Assembly (NCBI GenBank): GCA_024036415.1
Contig: JAMWET010001896.1
Location: forward strand, 295,001-359,000
DNA: 64,000 bases
From: Prochilodus magdalenae
Taxonomy: Eukaryota > Chordata > Actinopteri > Characiformes > Prochilodontidae
Direction of reading: 5' to 3'
Every line of letters starts with the position of its first letter. Position 1 is the stretch's first letter. The notes below the pieces were generated by a model that saw only the letters and a program-made list of their open reading frames with translations, ran no database searches and had not been told where the DNA came from. Of this stretch, positions 31,831 through 43,855 are shown piece after piece. The position numbers were made by a program, and so were the translations under genes.

Positions 31831-32675
31831 TGCTGGTGATAAAACAGCTAAAACATTTGCCTTGGACCGAGTCAATAAGTCATCATCAGCACTGATTAAC
31901 AGAAGAAGAAGACGCACTGTATACCTAACACACTCTCTGTAATGCTCTATAATGATCGTAAAATCCACATGGCAATTCTGACAGATTGTAGTACACTACA
32001 GGAAGTGTAGGGGGCGATATGGCTTCTAGTGCTTTGCTGACCACTAAAAGAGGAAATGGACTTAGACAGGGAGAAAGCAAGCACAAATAACGAAAGCATA
32101 ATCTTTAATAAGCAAATTAATAATTTATTATTGGTAATAAATAACCACTAGCTACCTTGTTTAACCTAGTTTGGTTTAACTCAAAATCAATTCAATTCCA
32201 AGCTTCCAGTTTGTAGACCATGGTGGTCCTCCTGCTGACGTAATCTATCTGGAGTCACAGATGCTGTTCCATTGACAGATGTGGCACCAGAAAACATTTT
32301 GCACCAATGAAAGTCAATGGTCTCTATGTGCTTGCTGGCACTTGCCGTGACTAAGCATGCGCTTGGTGGCTAGCTTGGGTACCACTGAGTTCCAGGGGTT
32401 GGGAAGGAGTGAGAGGGCTGGATCCTCCCGATGCTGTACAGTACTTAAGAGCATGTACCTGCTGTGTCCTAAGTGTGTTACCTAAGTTATGTTAGCTAAG
32501 CAGAGAGCTTATAGCTTCAACAAGGAAGAGGTGGGATCAGAAAGCATTTTGAAAAAAGAGATGATGGTTGAGATGATGGTTACCATCATTTGGAGACCAA
32601 CAGTTTTGATGAACACGGCAGTCTGCTGTTGATGGTAGACATTCGTCCCTTCATCATATGAACCACTCTTGCTCG

Positions 32676-32937
32676 TGGGTTGCAGCAGGTGCTGGCGCCT
32701 ATCCCAGTGCTCTTCGTGCAGATGGCAGGACACACCCTGGACAGGTCATCGGTCCATCATGAGACAGACATGCACACTTGGCAACAATGTCTTTGGAGTG
32801 TTTGAGGAAGCCACACAGGGAGAACATGCAAAGTCCAAACTAAGGATCACGGTTGCCCTGCTGGGGAGTTGAACCCAGCTCCTTCTTGCTATGAGCCAAC
32901 AGTGCCACTGACTGCACCAGTATGCCACCCATGGTAA
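32676..32937. mobile_element. Degenerate teleost LINE/SINE-tail-like repeat
   Basis: GGTGCTGGCGCCTATCCCAG, ACACCCTGGACAGGTCATC, GGGAGAACATGCAAAGTCC and GTTGAACCCAGCTCCTTCTT occur in the order found in a widespread vertebrate or fish repeat that I recall. The sequence is heavily mutated. Confidence 0.6.
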
Positions 32938-32984
32938 ACATGACCACTGGACACAATGTGGGTATGACAGCTAAAGCTAGGGGA

Positions 32985-33478
32985 TCACACCGATATCAAG
33001 TGGTGTAGCCGGTCCACAACAGTGGCACATGTCAAATGGACCACCACTTCAGAATTTCCCAGCAGATCATCACCCAGAGCATCACACTCCCTCCATCAGC
33101 TTGTATTCTTCCCACACTGCATCCTGGTGCCATCACTACCCCGGATATATGGAGCACCCATATCCAGCCATCCATGTGACTCCCTGGACTAGGTGACCTT
33201 TTGATGGTCGACATGGGTTCGTATCGGCTCTCTCACTAAGCTGTGCACCACTATTCCTCCAGTAGCCATCATTAAAGATTTGGCCCTCATTAAAGTCGTT
33301 CAGCTCTCCATGCCTTCCCATTTCTCCCACATCCAATATGTCAACTGCCCACTTACCGTCTAACATATCCCAAACTTTGACATGTGCCTTGGATATGAGA
33401 TTATCCACAGTCCTAAGGTTTGGGTTATATCGGTGTACTTTCTTTGGTCACAAGCATTAGCTGCTAAATGTAGGCGAT
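32985..33478 (-). mobile_element. Degenerate Tc1-like element B, inverted arm 1
   Basis: The minus strand reads AHVKVWDMLDGKWAVDILDV, then MGRHGELNDFNEGQI. The latter resembles the start of Tc1-like transposases (DLNDFEKGQI). After about 15 more codons the homology stops. It begins at GCTGCTAAATGTAG (33478) and ends near GTGTAGCCGGTCCAC. It forms an inverted pair with 34225-34697. Confidence 0.65.
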
Positions 33479-33479
33479 T

Positions 33480-34215
33480 CAGGCTGTTACTCCAAAGAGT
33501 GACATATGAGCAGCTATGTGGAAGTCAAAACTGGAAAAGACATATGGAGCGATTGCACTAAATAGGTCATTGCTCTTAAGATGAGCTCATGATCGGTGTC
33601 TAGCGAACGCTTCGTTTATGTCCTTGCGAGTTCAAGATCTCGCCCGTATGTCTTTGTGAAAGGCAGTGCAGGCTGTGCGTAATGCCATCGATTTATAACT
33701 CAGTGTGGGTCTGTCTTTGAAGACCCTCTCAACCAAGACGAGCTGATCTGAGGATCTGAGTTCGGCTGTGTTGCGTTTTTTTTTGTAGTCGGTTAGTGCT
33801 GCGATGGACGTTCCGGCAGCCCTGGTACCAAAGGGGGCTGAATTCATTCATTTCCTGCGTGTTATTATTGCTCTTTTGCCTTATGTAATGCGTCTAACCT
33901 TTTGGCAGCTGCAGCGGCAGTCAATAGCAGAAGGTGTAGAGTTACAGTGCCCTGGTGGACCAAACCACTTCTAGCCAAGGCTTAATTACTCATAACACTT
34001 CTGCACGTGCAGACGGGCCTAGTGTGTGTGCTACTCCGGCCTTCTTCCAGCGCCACCTGATTCCTATTTCACGTCCACACGGGGGCCCACGTACAGCTGC
34101 TGAAATTGAGTGAGTGTGTAGCACTGGGGTACTTGAGCAGCACTTGACTCTTTCTTCCTGTCCTCCATGCTGTTATGAATCATGCCTGGTTCATGTGTGC
34201 GAAGTCATATATGCA
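33480..34215. other. Unique spacer between inverted transposon arms
   Basis: About 735 bp with no repeat recognised. Part of it (33560-33860) is higher-complexity, CpG-containing sequence (AACGCTTCGTTTATG, AGTTCAAGATCTCGCCC). The 71-codon minus open frame has no recognised domain. Confidence 0.3.
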
Positions 34216-35178
34216 TATATACACTCATCTACATTTAGCAGCTAATGCTTGTGACCATAGGAAGGACATCGATATAACCCAAACCATATGACTGTGGATA
34301 ATCTCATATCCAAGGCACATGTCAAAGTTTGGGATATGTTAGACGGTGAGTGGGCAGTTGACATATTGGATGTGGGAGAAAAGGGAAGGCATGGAGAGCT
34401 GAACGACTTTGATAAGAGCCAAATCTTTAATGATGGCTACTGGAGGAATAGTGCTGCACAGCCTGGTCAGGGAGCCGATACGAAACCATGTCGACCATCA
34501 AAAGGTCACCTAGTCCAGGGAGTCACATGGATGGTTGGATATGGGTGCTCCATATATCTGGGGTAGCGATGGCACCAGGATACAGTGTGGGAAGAACACA
34601 AGCTGATAGAGGAAGTGTGATGCTTTACTGGGAAGTTCTGACTCAGTGCTTTCAAGTGGTGGTCCATTTGACATGTGCCACTGTTGTGGACCGGCTAGTT
34701 GCACCCAGACAGTCATGGAACTTGGTGGGTAGGTTTGACATCATGAGACGCCCAAATGATTCTAGTTTCATTCTCAGGAGCGCGATGTGATGTAAGCAAG
34801 GACAATCCTTACCGCTGTACCTGGCTGACCCAACACCCACGATTGCAGCGAGCAGTGATGCCCTCTATGAGACATCCTGTTACTGCCAGCAACATTGGCA
34901 GACGACTGCGCTATGACTGCTACGACTCCCCTTAACCCAACGTCAACGTTGCCAAAGACTGCAATGGTGTCTCAGTGACTCAGAATGGCAGCGGGTCATC
35001 TTCAGTGACGAACCCCGCTTTTGTCTTGGTGGAGACGAGCAACGAATCCGTGTGTGGAGGCACCGTGGTCAGCGCCAAGACGGGCGGTTTGTTGCCATGT
35101 GTCACACATCCAGAAGGCCTGGTGTCCCTCCACCTCCAGTTCCTTCTGGGTGTAGTTATTCTTGTGATGATGAGTGCA
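34216..35178 (+). mobile_element. Tc1-like family A with nested element B
   Basis: The family A terminal TACACTCAT (34216) is interrupted by element B (34225-34697). Family A then resumes with GTTGCACCCAGACAGTCATG and AACTTGGTGGGTAGG. The transposase fragment SEWQRVIFSDEPRFCLGGDE is visible near 34975, and the right end CTTCTGGGTGTAGTTATTCT closes near 35175. The second half of the catalytic region is deleted. Confidence 0.7.
34225..34697 (+). mobile_element. Degenerate Tc1-like element B, inverted arm 2
   Basis: Near-identical to the reverse complement of 32985-33478 (AHVKVWDMLDGEWAVDILDV, GRHGELNDFDKSQI). It has one deletion relative to arm 1 near ATGCTTTACTGGGAAG and ends at TGTGGACCGGCTAG. 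Confidence 0.7.
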
Positions 35179-35544
35179 ATTAACACATAAAGGAAAAACA
35201 CCAACAGTCAAACTCATCCCAGCTCAGGTATTGGGTGGACCTCGGTTACTCCAGTTCTACTGCTTCACCCTTAAATGCAGGGGCCTCTATACAACTCTAG
35301 CTGGTGTTTGGGATTGGCCATAGTGACAGTGTGAAATGTATTTTTACATTTCTACACAGAAAGATTGTGCATATGTATGAGCACAGTCACTTCTTCACCC
35401 CTACTTGCTCATCCTACCTTCTGACTCTTTAGTCACCAGCGTACTGGCCCTGGGTTCAGCAGGATCCGCTGAAGATTAGAATGGCTCACTGAGGACTAAG
35501 GCTGACTAGCAGCCAGGACAGCAAGTGCTGAGCTGCAGTTATGA

Positions 35545-35850
35545 ACAAGAGGTCCCTCTGCTGGCTCTGGTTGAGGACTGCGCCACACAGCATGACTAAT
35601 ATCAGTGCGAGTCACTGTGGCTTCTCACCCCGCTTTCTAACAGCTGAATTAATTGGTTGCCTCATGCAGGCAGACACGTATGCGCCAAAGATCCTAAAAA
35701 GTGTCCTCCACACAAAGTCGCTGGCTTTAAATAGAATAATTAAACCGGGGGGAGCATTAGTTAAGCGGCACGGGCTTGGTAGAGAGAGAGCGTGGCAGAG
35801 GTTCTGGGGTGAACAAGCATTTTCTATGACAGTTTCTTTATGCAAAACAT
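35545..35850. promoter_or_regulatory. Candidate conserved non-coding element
   Basis: High-complexity block with GCTGAATTAATTGGTTGCC and GAATAATTAAACCGG homeodomain-like motifs. Open frames on both strands are unassigned. Confidence 0.3.
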
Positions 35851-36149
35851 AATTTTACGGATGGATAGGGCTGGATTATAGAGAGGAAGAGTGTGGCTTC
35901 CAGACGCAGTGGTAACTGAACTGCCAGGTTGAGTTGTGTGAGTGTGTATGTGTTGATTGTGAAGGGAAACAAGTATTTACAAATATGTTATCTGTTGACT
36001 TTGTGCTTATGAATATGAATAAATAGGAATGCATTCATGAGGATGAACATGAACACAAGTTAGGCTAATTCTACAAAAGAAAGACCCCCAAGAATGGGTG
36101 GGGCGGGCTGTCTGGTGATTTTCAGCAACAGCAGCAAAAGACCTATCCA

Positions 36150-36915
36150 TTTACAAGAAATAGCTGCACCCAGAAGGAGGTGTGGGATTGTGGTGCTGTT
36201 GGGAAGGAAGATAAAGGTGACCAGGATCAATAAATTATCAATTTAGACTGATATGATCAATATTTATTGAGCTACACATACAGAAGTCTGTCTCTCAGTA
36301 TGCTGTTGGTACATCACGCCAGACGTCTCGGTATGGAGCTGTAGAGGTTCCTAATGGTGTCCTGTGATAATCCATCCCATGCAGCTTGAACATCCTCACA
36401 CAGTTCCTGCAGATGGTGCGGTAGGGGTGGAGGTGGAGTGACACCAGGCCTTCTGGACATGTGACAACAAACCGTTGATCTCTGTGCTGACCACGGTGCC
36501 TCCACACACGGGTTCGCTGGTCATCTCCACCAAGACTAAAGCGGGACTCGTCACTGAAGATGACCCGCTGCCATTCTGAGTCACTCCATGACAGTCTGGT
36601 ACGACACCACTGCAGTCTTTGGTGACGGTGACGTGGTGTTAAGGGCAGTCGTTGTAATGTTCTGTGTGCATGTAGTCCTGCGTGGTGCAGCCGTCTGCCA
36701 ATGATACTCAAGGAGGGCATCACTGTTCGCTAAATATCCTCAATAGTGACTGCGGTGACAAGGCCCAGCCTTGTTTATGTCACATGTGCAGTCGAGTCTG
36801 AAACTTTATTCTCATGTCATATGATGTAAAACTTACCCACCAAGTTTCCTTCCTGTCAGCTGATTTCTCCTGGGTGTAGCTATTTGTGCAACTGCTCTTT
36901 GACAATGAGTGTATC
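36150..36915 (-). mobile_element. Tc1-like family A, best internally deleted copy
   Basis: The right end TACACTCATTGTCAAAGAGC (reading inward on the minus strand) and the left end (CTCCTTCTGGGTGCAGCTA as read) delimit an element of about 765 bp. The minus-strand frame includes WSDSEWQRVIFSDESRFSLG, RVWRHRGQHRDQRFVV and, after a jump, ICRNCVRMFKLHGMDYHRTP. A full Tc1 is about 1.6 kb, so roughly half is missing and no complete DDE triad remains. Confidence 0.88.
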
Positions 36916-37189
36916 TCCTGCAGGGCACAACGGGCTTAGGAATAATGTGGACAAGGCAGTAAATACTGGGAGATTTATAGAGATTCCTCCCTTAAGGTGC
37001 AATTACAGAATGATGCAATGTATCACTTGCAGTATGGACAAGATGTTACCCAAAGAACAATAAGCAATGGACCGCACCAAAACTATTTCTGTGTATGGGC
37101 CCCATGGCAAACTCTAAAAAGGTAGCACAGAGATGTCTACAATCTAGACTAATTAGAATTAGAACTAATTTGGAACTAATTCAGCTTGT

Positions 37190-37560
37190 CATAGTTTAGA
37201 GAGGGAGGGAGGGAGGTTGCATGTATGATCCCAGGAACATTATACCCAGAGTGAGGCGGAAAGCTGGGAGTGTCATGACATGGGGCTCTGGAAAACACTA
37301 GGGCATTTCAACGTCATTGTAGAAAAAGATAAATGGAGGGACTTACCAGGACATTATAGAGGAGAATTTAATCTCATTGGTCAAGAAACTGAATCTGGGG
37401 ACTTTTCCCTTTTTCAGCAAGACAATGACTCCAAGCATACAGCCACAATAATTTAAGATCACCTTCTACAAAAGAAGGGGAAGGTATTCAAAATGGAAAC
37501 GTGTGGAGGGTTCTAAAGTCTATTATAGAAACCCTTGGGAAATTAAAGACCATTTACTGA
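37190..37560 (+). mobile_element. Tc1-like transposase relic, catalytic part
   Basis: GGCGGAAAGCTGGGAGTGTC then ATGACATGGGGCTCTGG, and later TTTCAGCAAGACAATGACTC (FQQDNDSKHTA), correspond to the GGSVMxWG and QQDNDPKHTA blocks of Tc1 transposases. Stops and indels abound. It is a different family from A. Confidence 0.75.
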
Positions 37561-37616
37561 ACGAAACGGACCAAAACTGAACCACAGTGCTGCAAATATT
37601 AAATAGATTTACTGTA

Positions 37617-38145
37617 CCAGTCAAAAGTGTAGACATGGCTACTCATAGAAGGTTCTCCATATGGGTGTCATAATTCTTAATTTAGGCTAAAAGTGAAGAC
37701 ATCAAACTATAAACTAACCCTCCTGGAATTATACAGTCCACCTTAAAGCCCCCGAATGGAGCTTTACAGGAGGAGGAACCAGCTTCCTTACCCTGCAGTG
37801 GAGCTGATAGAACTTTACTGAAAGGGAGGAGCGATTCCTATTGGCGCCACAGCGGGTTCTACAACTGAGGTCAGAGCCCAAACATGAATATTCACGAAAC
37901 TGAAAGGAGAACTAGAGCTTTTACGCTGTGCAGAAAAAGAGATCAAAGTTTTTACACCACTGAATATATATTAGAGGTGGAGATATGGAGGAGTATCATA
38001 CTGTGTACATCAGGAGTAGATGTGGTGTATCAGGATATGGACTGGTTCAGACTCTCATCAGTCGGAGCTGTTAAGTGTGGGACTGTAGAGTCTTTAAGAT
38101 CACCAGCTACATCCGTTTAGTTGGGTGTGTCCAAACTTTTGACTT
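37617..38145. mobile_element. MITE with CAGTCAAAAGT-type ends
   Basis: The left end CAGTCAAAAGTGTAGACA and the right end GTGTCCAAACTTTTGACT are imperfect inverted repeats. The interior lacks coding capacity; a 78-codon frame is unassigned. Similar ends are known in Tc1/mariner-type MITEs of fish. Confidence 0.65.
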
Positions 38146-38559
38146 TGATGTCATATTACCCCCTTGTGGCCCTGTGTAGTACTGCACATGGCTTCTGACA
38201 TCTGCTTCACCCATTGCTCATACCTCCAAGTTGATCATTGCCTCATTAAGGCTCTTCTGTTGGTATGTCTTGCTGGGGTTCTGATCCGTGCCTTGTCCTC
38301 TGGTTTTTGACCCCTGCCTGTTATCCGGACTGTGAGTATCGGAATGCCCTAAATAAAGCCACTCAGGCCTTGCCACCTGTCTCAACCCCCTCATTACAGT
38401 ATAGCAGATTATTATTGTGTCGAGACTGAAGTGCAGCGAGGCAGTGCTGGATGGTACTGCCTCTTTTCGAAGTTGCATGCATATTTGAGGTGTCTTAGAA
38501 GCTGGGGGTCTTCACTATCCGTTTGAAGTTCTCGTGAATATCTGCAAAAGCCTGTAGAA

Positions 38560-39060
38560 AAACCTCTGTTCCATTTTACATGAATATATCACCTATGTCT
38601 TATTCATTCGGGAGCTTGTGATATCATGCATGCAGGCCTATAAGGCCATACGCATGCTGCACGGCTAAGCACATCGCCCTGAAGACTTCAGCTCCATTTC
38701 TCAATGCACATAACGACTGACCTTTACCCACTGAAACCCGCCGTTCAATGCTGTGGCCATGGCAAACGCAGACAGTGAGCAACACCACCAGGGGGCCTGA
38801 TTTGAGTTCAGCTTTTGCTTGTCGGTTTTCACAGAGTCATTGTAAGCCATGCATTCAAACATCAAACATCTGGTTCCTCTGAAGGGGAAACGTCTTGTCT
38901 GCTTGCATACGCTTTGGTTCGCGTGCCGAAGCTCGTCGTGCTCTACAAAGACTGTGGGCCAGGAGAACAATCGCTCTTAAAGCTCCCATTTCCGACTGAA
39001 GTCGGTGCTTTTCCCAAGCTCTGTTCTCACTCAGAGTGATTCCGTCTGCATTTCGGCATC
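38560..39060. other. Possible conserved non-coding element
   Basis: Balanced-composition sequence with no recognised repeat or coding domain sits just before the 40-bp minisatellite. Open frames on both strands lack recognised domains. Confidence 0.2.
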
Positions 39061-39290
39061 AGTCAAATGTCAGCCCTGCTTTAGATATGTAATGTGACAT
39101 TAGAGAAGGAGAGAGAGAGACAAGACATTAGAGAAGAGAGAGAGCGAGGGCAATGAATGAGTATAGCTGAAGATGGGAATGGATGTACTCTAGCAAATAT
39201 GAGCCATATGCTCGTAGCATTGATATAACCATGTCAGAAATGTGCCATGGCAAATTGTTTTGATTGTCGATAGTGAATTAGCTGGCATGT

Positions 39291-40476
39291 GGACAGTGCA
39301 GATAGCCCACTGGTAGTAAAGACAGGGAGCGGACAGTGCAGATAGCCCACTGGTAGTAAAGACAGGGAGGGGACAGTGCAGACAGCCCACTGGTAGTAAA
39401 GACAGGGAGGGGACAGTGCAGACAGCCCACTGGTAGTAAAGACAGGGAGGGGACAGTGCAGATAGCCCACTGGTAGTAAAGACAGGGAGGGGACAGTGCA
39501 GACAGCCCACTGGTAGTAAAGACAGGGAGGGGACAGTGCAGACAGCCCACTGGTAGTAAAGACAGTGCAGGACGGAGGTAAGTACAAGACAGGGAGGGTG
39601 GCAGTGCAGATAGCCCACTGGTAAAGTAAAGACTGGGAGCGGACAGTGCAGATAGCCCACTGGTAGTAAAGGACAGGGAGGAGGGACCCAAAGGGCAGAC
39701 AGCCCACTGGTAGTAAAGACACGGAGGGGACAGTGCAGATAGCCCACTGGTAGTAAAGACTGGGAGCGGACAGTGCAGATAGCCCACTGGTAGTAAAGAC
39801 AGGGAGAGGGCAGATAGCCCACTGGTAGTAAAGACAGGTAGAGGACAGTGCAGATAGCCCACTGGTAGTAAAGACAGGGGGGGGGCAGTACAGATAGCCC
39901 ACTGGTAGGGGGACAGGTAGGGGGACAGTGCAGATAGCCCACTGGTAGTAAAGACAGGGAGGGGACAGTGCAGATAGCCCACTGGTAGTAAAAAGACAGG
40001 AGGGGACAGTGCAGATAGCCCACTGGTAGTAAAGACAGGGGGGGGGCAGTGCAGATAGCCCACTGGGAGTAAAGAACGGGACGGGACCGAGCAGCTAGCC
40101 CACTGGTAGTAAAGACAGGGAGGGGACAGTGCAGATAGCCAATGGATAGTAAAGACACGGTAGAGGACAGTGCAGATAGCCCACTGGTAGTAAAGACAGG
40201 GAGGGGACAGTGCAGAAAGCCCACTGGTAGTAAAGACAGGGAGGGGACAGTGCAGATAGCCCACTGGTAGTAAAGACAGGTAGAGGACAGTGCAGATAGC
40301 CCACTGGTAGTAAAGACAGGGAGAGGACAGTGCAGATAGCCCACTGGTAGTAAAGACAGGGAGGGGACAGTGCAGATAGCCCACTGGTAGTAAAGACAGG
40401 GAGGGGACAGTGCAGATAGCCCACTGGTAGTAAAGACAGGGAGGGGACAGTGCAGATAGCCCACTGGTAGTAAAGA
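39291..40476. repeat. 40-bp minisatellite, about 29 units
   Basis: The unit is GGACAGTGCAGATAGCCCAC followed by TGGTAGTAAAGACAGGGAGG. Single-base variants (GATAG/GACAG, GGGAGG/GGTAGA) are distributed along the array, with a disturbed stretch near 39555-39700 and 40070-40090. Because 40 is not a multiple of three and the minus-strand unit has no stop in any frame, very long open frames (424, 406 and 222 codons) result. They encode repeats such as TTSGLSALSPPCLYYQWAIC and are judged not to be genes. Confidence 0.95.
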
Positions 40477-40629
40477 TACTGTACTGCAGGTACTGCAAAT
40501 GTCTAGTGTATTTGAGACTTTAGGCTGACCTTAACCTGGACAATGATGCCATAGACTACTGGTAGGCCTTTGGTTATACAATGTGTATTACTAGCATAGC
40601 TTGATTATTGGTATATAACCACACAGGAC

Positions 40630-40925
40630 AAAAATGTGTCACCTTACATGCTCAAAGTTACTGCAGATGGCGCTGCACAAGGACAATGAGGCTATAAATC
40701 CCTGCAGGGTGTGAGTGATGGGATCCATAGATTGAGAAGAGGTGCTACAGTACAGGTTCCATGTGTGGAAAATGTCTCCAGAGCAGATGTTACTGCATGT
40801 GGGCGTGGCCAAAGACCATAGTGTGGAGGAAGTAGCTGAATCTGTAGGTGTATGGAGGCGCACGGTCATACGGGTCTACCAGCAGTGGCTAAAATCCCAG
40901 TCTACAGGAAGACAAGATCCACCAA
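40630..40925 (+). mobile_element. HTH-bearing transposon relic, family D copy 1
   Basis: A frame reads AKDHSVEEVAESVGVWRRTV then IRVYQQWLKSQSTG, a helix-turn-helix typical of the N terminus of Tc1/mariner transposases. Related pieces in reverse orientation lie at 58105-58345 and 63790-64000. Shared words include GGGATCCATAGATTGAGAAG. No catalytic domain was seen. Confidence 0.65.
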
Positions 40926-41529
40926 ATCTGGCCCAAATTTCACCCGATTGAGTCCAATCTTTGGTTGGGAAGTTAGGTGAATGTAGTGTTGGGTTTTGTT
41001 TGTTGTTTACAGGATGGTGTTAACATCACTTCAACCGTGAACATATAGTATCATTGATGCCAGGCACCTCTCTTACAAGCATGAATGCTAATGGCACATG
41101 GTAGATTATCAGCTTGGTAAATGTGAGTGAGTAAGTTAACCAGCTCCAATGAAGTGCTCTGCATTCAAAGGTTAGGAGAGCAACTGACAGCTTGTGCTTG
41201 TACCGTCCAGCATTACTCTAGGGAAGTTTAATTTCATTGCTTTAGTGATAAGTCAGAAATAAAGCCATATATAAAAGTTGTTATTATAAATTATGACTTA
41301 ACATAATCGAATCTTGTCCATTATACAACAGAGTACCCGGCTCTGTAAGGGATATCTATAAATTATTACATATGCTAGAGTTGGTCTAAGGTCTTTGTCT
41401 ATAAAATTTGAGCACCTGTTGTTAGAACTGGACTGCTGATCTGGAATCAGGCCTCCTACTGTCTGTACAGATGTGTAATTATCATCATCAAGCTTTAAAT
41501 AGAACCGAGGTGCCGGGTTTCTATGTGTA

Positions 41530-42310
41530 TATATGGCCCCGCATAACTAGTCCACGGAGGTCCCAGTGGACGTCACCTTCTTCCCCCTGTCTCCTTTCAT
41601 CTGCCTGGTTGGACTTGCCTCGAGGTGGAGCAGAAACATCAGACAGAATAGCTGAGGAAGAGTCCCATCTTTCTCTGGCATCTCCGCAGGTCTAAAGCTA
41701 ATGAGGGACCCATTACTCGCCCCTGGCTGACACCTTCCGCTGCTCCAGCCTTCCACCCCACTTCCTTGAAGCTGGACGTGAAGACGGGGAAGGAAATTGC
41801 TCCGCATCAACATCGGGGGCTGGAGTAGGGCTATAGCAATCAGGACTAAAGTGTTCGGCTTACAGTATAGGTGGTTCAGTTGCGAGAAAAATAAGCTCCC
41901 ATAATGCACCTCCCTGGCTGCGAGCACTTGAGGGGAGGGAGTCCAGCCGCTAGCGGCAGAATGAGGTTGCCATAGTTGCACCATTAGTTATTAGGACTGG
42001 CACTTTGTTTCTTATACGCAGGAGGCAGGAGCACTGCTGGTCTCTGTGGCTGCGCTGATTACTGCCGTTTCCTCTCGGGGATGTTGCGGGGAGAAAAGCT
42101 CGGTGAATGCAATGAAACGATTTGTGAAATTGTAATGTAGAAATTTGTATGAGCGTGTCACCCCGCCTCCCTTTTAGCCAGGTTGTTTGTAGAGAACCAC
42201 AGCAGCTCCCTGCTACAGCCACAGACGCTTCAAAAATGATTTTCAACATATGGACAGCCATGACTTCGCAAGATGAAAAGCTGCCCTTTAAAGTGTTAAC
42301 AGGCCCATAA
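41530..42310. other. Possible conserved non-coding block
   Basis: High-complexity sequence of about 780 bp. Minus-strand open frames of 145 and 121 codons overlap each other in different frames and have no recognised domain, so coding is not supported. Confidence 0.25.
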
Positions 42311-42539
42311 AACAAGAGGTAGCAGGTTACATTAACTTAACACCGAACCATCAACACCATTAACATGTCAAAACCAGAAGGTGTAAGTGTAATGAGTTAA
42401 TAATATATTAATAATATAGTAATAACATAGTAATAATATAGTAACATACCACCATGTTACCGTTACTGGTTGTTATGACATATGTCAAAATGTGTAATGT
42501 CATGATATCCAAGCAGATGAAGAATAGATAAAAAAAACA

Positions 42540-42962
42540 GTGTGCAGATGGATGGCTGGACGGATGGACGGACTGACAAATGAGTAAACGAATGGATAGA
42601 TGAAGCAATGCCCATAGGAAAAGCCAAGCAGATGTGCAGATGTGTGGACGGACAAACAAACCAGCGGACTGAGGCAACACATGAAGAAATGGTCGAACAG
42701 AAGCGCAGTTGGACGGATGAACACACGAAGGGGTAAACAGATGCACACATGCAGACAGATGCATTGACGGAATGAGTGCACAAGTGGAAAGATGAAGCAA
42801 AATCCATATGAAAAAGAGAAAACAGATGCTGACGGACAAACAGACATGCAGATGTACAAATAAAAAAAAAAAGTTATTCAGGTGGACGGATGGATAGACA
42901 TGCAGATGGACAAATACAAAGTTATTCAGGTGGATGGATGGATGGATGGATAGACATGCGGA
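42540..42962. repeat. GGAT/GACA-type tetranucleotide-derived tract
   Basis: Degenerate GATGGATGGACGGACAGAC-like tetramers run for about 420 bp, with a purer (GGAT)n near 42930-42955. Overlapping minus-strand open frames (PSIHLN, CLSV) are by-products. Confidence 0.85.
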
Positions 42963-43369
42963 CAAAATGAATGGAAAAAAAAAACAACTAAAAAAACAAC
43001 GGTCCTATATGGATAAAGGCCTGAATGGGTGACAGGCAACCAGAGACAGGTGTTCTAGCTTGCTAGCTTTTGGTTCTACTGGTTTAGCTTTAGCTTGCTA
43101 AGTGTCCCTGACTGTGACTCTTTTGTGTGGGTGGGGCAAGGAACATCAGCCTTGTGATTGGTTAGGAAATGCTTACAGAAGTATTACCCAAGATTAGGAC
43201 CACCCATTTACATGGAGAGTAATACAGCAGACATTTATAAGACTGTGAAGTCTGTATTAGTTGAAGACAGTGGAGTCCAATCTTATCCACCTTATGCACT
43301 TGATGCCACTTCTATAATAGCTATAGTTCAACTATTGATCATGTGACCTTTTTATTGGAATGAACATCA

Positions 43370-43855
43370 CAGGACTACATGCACAACTGCACTTAACACC
43401 ACGTCAACGTTGCCAAAGACTGGTGTCGTGCCAGACTATCATGGAGTGACTCAGAATATCAGACAGTCATCTTCAGTGCAAACAACCAACCAATTTGCAT
43501 GTAGAGGCTCTGTGGTCCAGAACGCTTGGCGTTACTCCACCTCCACCCCTTCCACAAACTCAGCAGGAACTGTGTGAGAATATTCAAGCTGCATGGGATG
43601 GATTATCACAGGACACCATTAGGAACCTCTACAGCTCTATACCGAGATGTCTGGCATGTTGGGTTAGCAAACACGCCGGCCCGACCCCATACTGAGAGAC
43701 AGACTTCTGTATGTGTAGCTCAATAAATCTTGATCATATCAGTCAAAATGTATCAGTTATTGTTTTATTGTTCCTGGTAACCTTTATCTTCCTTCCCAAT
43801 AGCACTGCAACCCCACACTTCCTTCTGGGGGCAACTATTTTTTTGACAATTAATA
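43370..43855 (+). mobile_element. Tc1-like family A, deleted copy
   Basis: GCCAAAGACTGGTGTCGTGC, a decayed SDESRF region, then the 3' part (QQELCENIQAAWDGLSQDTI and RNLYSSIPRCLACW) are followed by the 3' untranslated end with CTCAATAAATCTTGATC and CTTCCTTCTGGGGGCAAC. The middle of the transposase is deleted. Confidence 0.85.

Noticed and set aside
39291..40476. CRISPR array
   Set aside because: Repeats are directly adjacent with no unique spacers, and the setting is a vertebrate genome.
39190..40498. Open frames of 424, 406 and 222 codons on the minus strand
   Set aside because: They are products of the 40-bp minisatellite, which lacks stops in every minus-strand frame; there is no domain and no splice or promoter context.
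41547..41984. 145-codon minus-strand open frame as a gene
   Set aside because: No domain was recognised, no splice evidence was found, and an overlapping frame is also open; more likely unique non-coding sequence.
42408..42965. 185-codon minus-strand open frame (SIHPSIHLN-type)
   Set aside because: It derives from degenerate GGAT/GACA tetramers; three overlapping frames are open.
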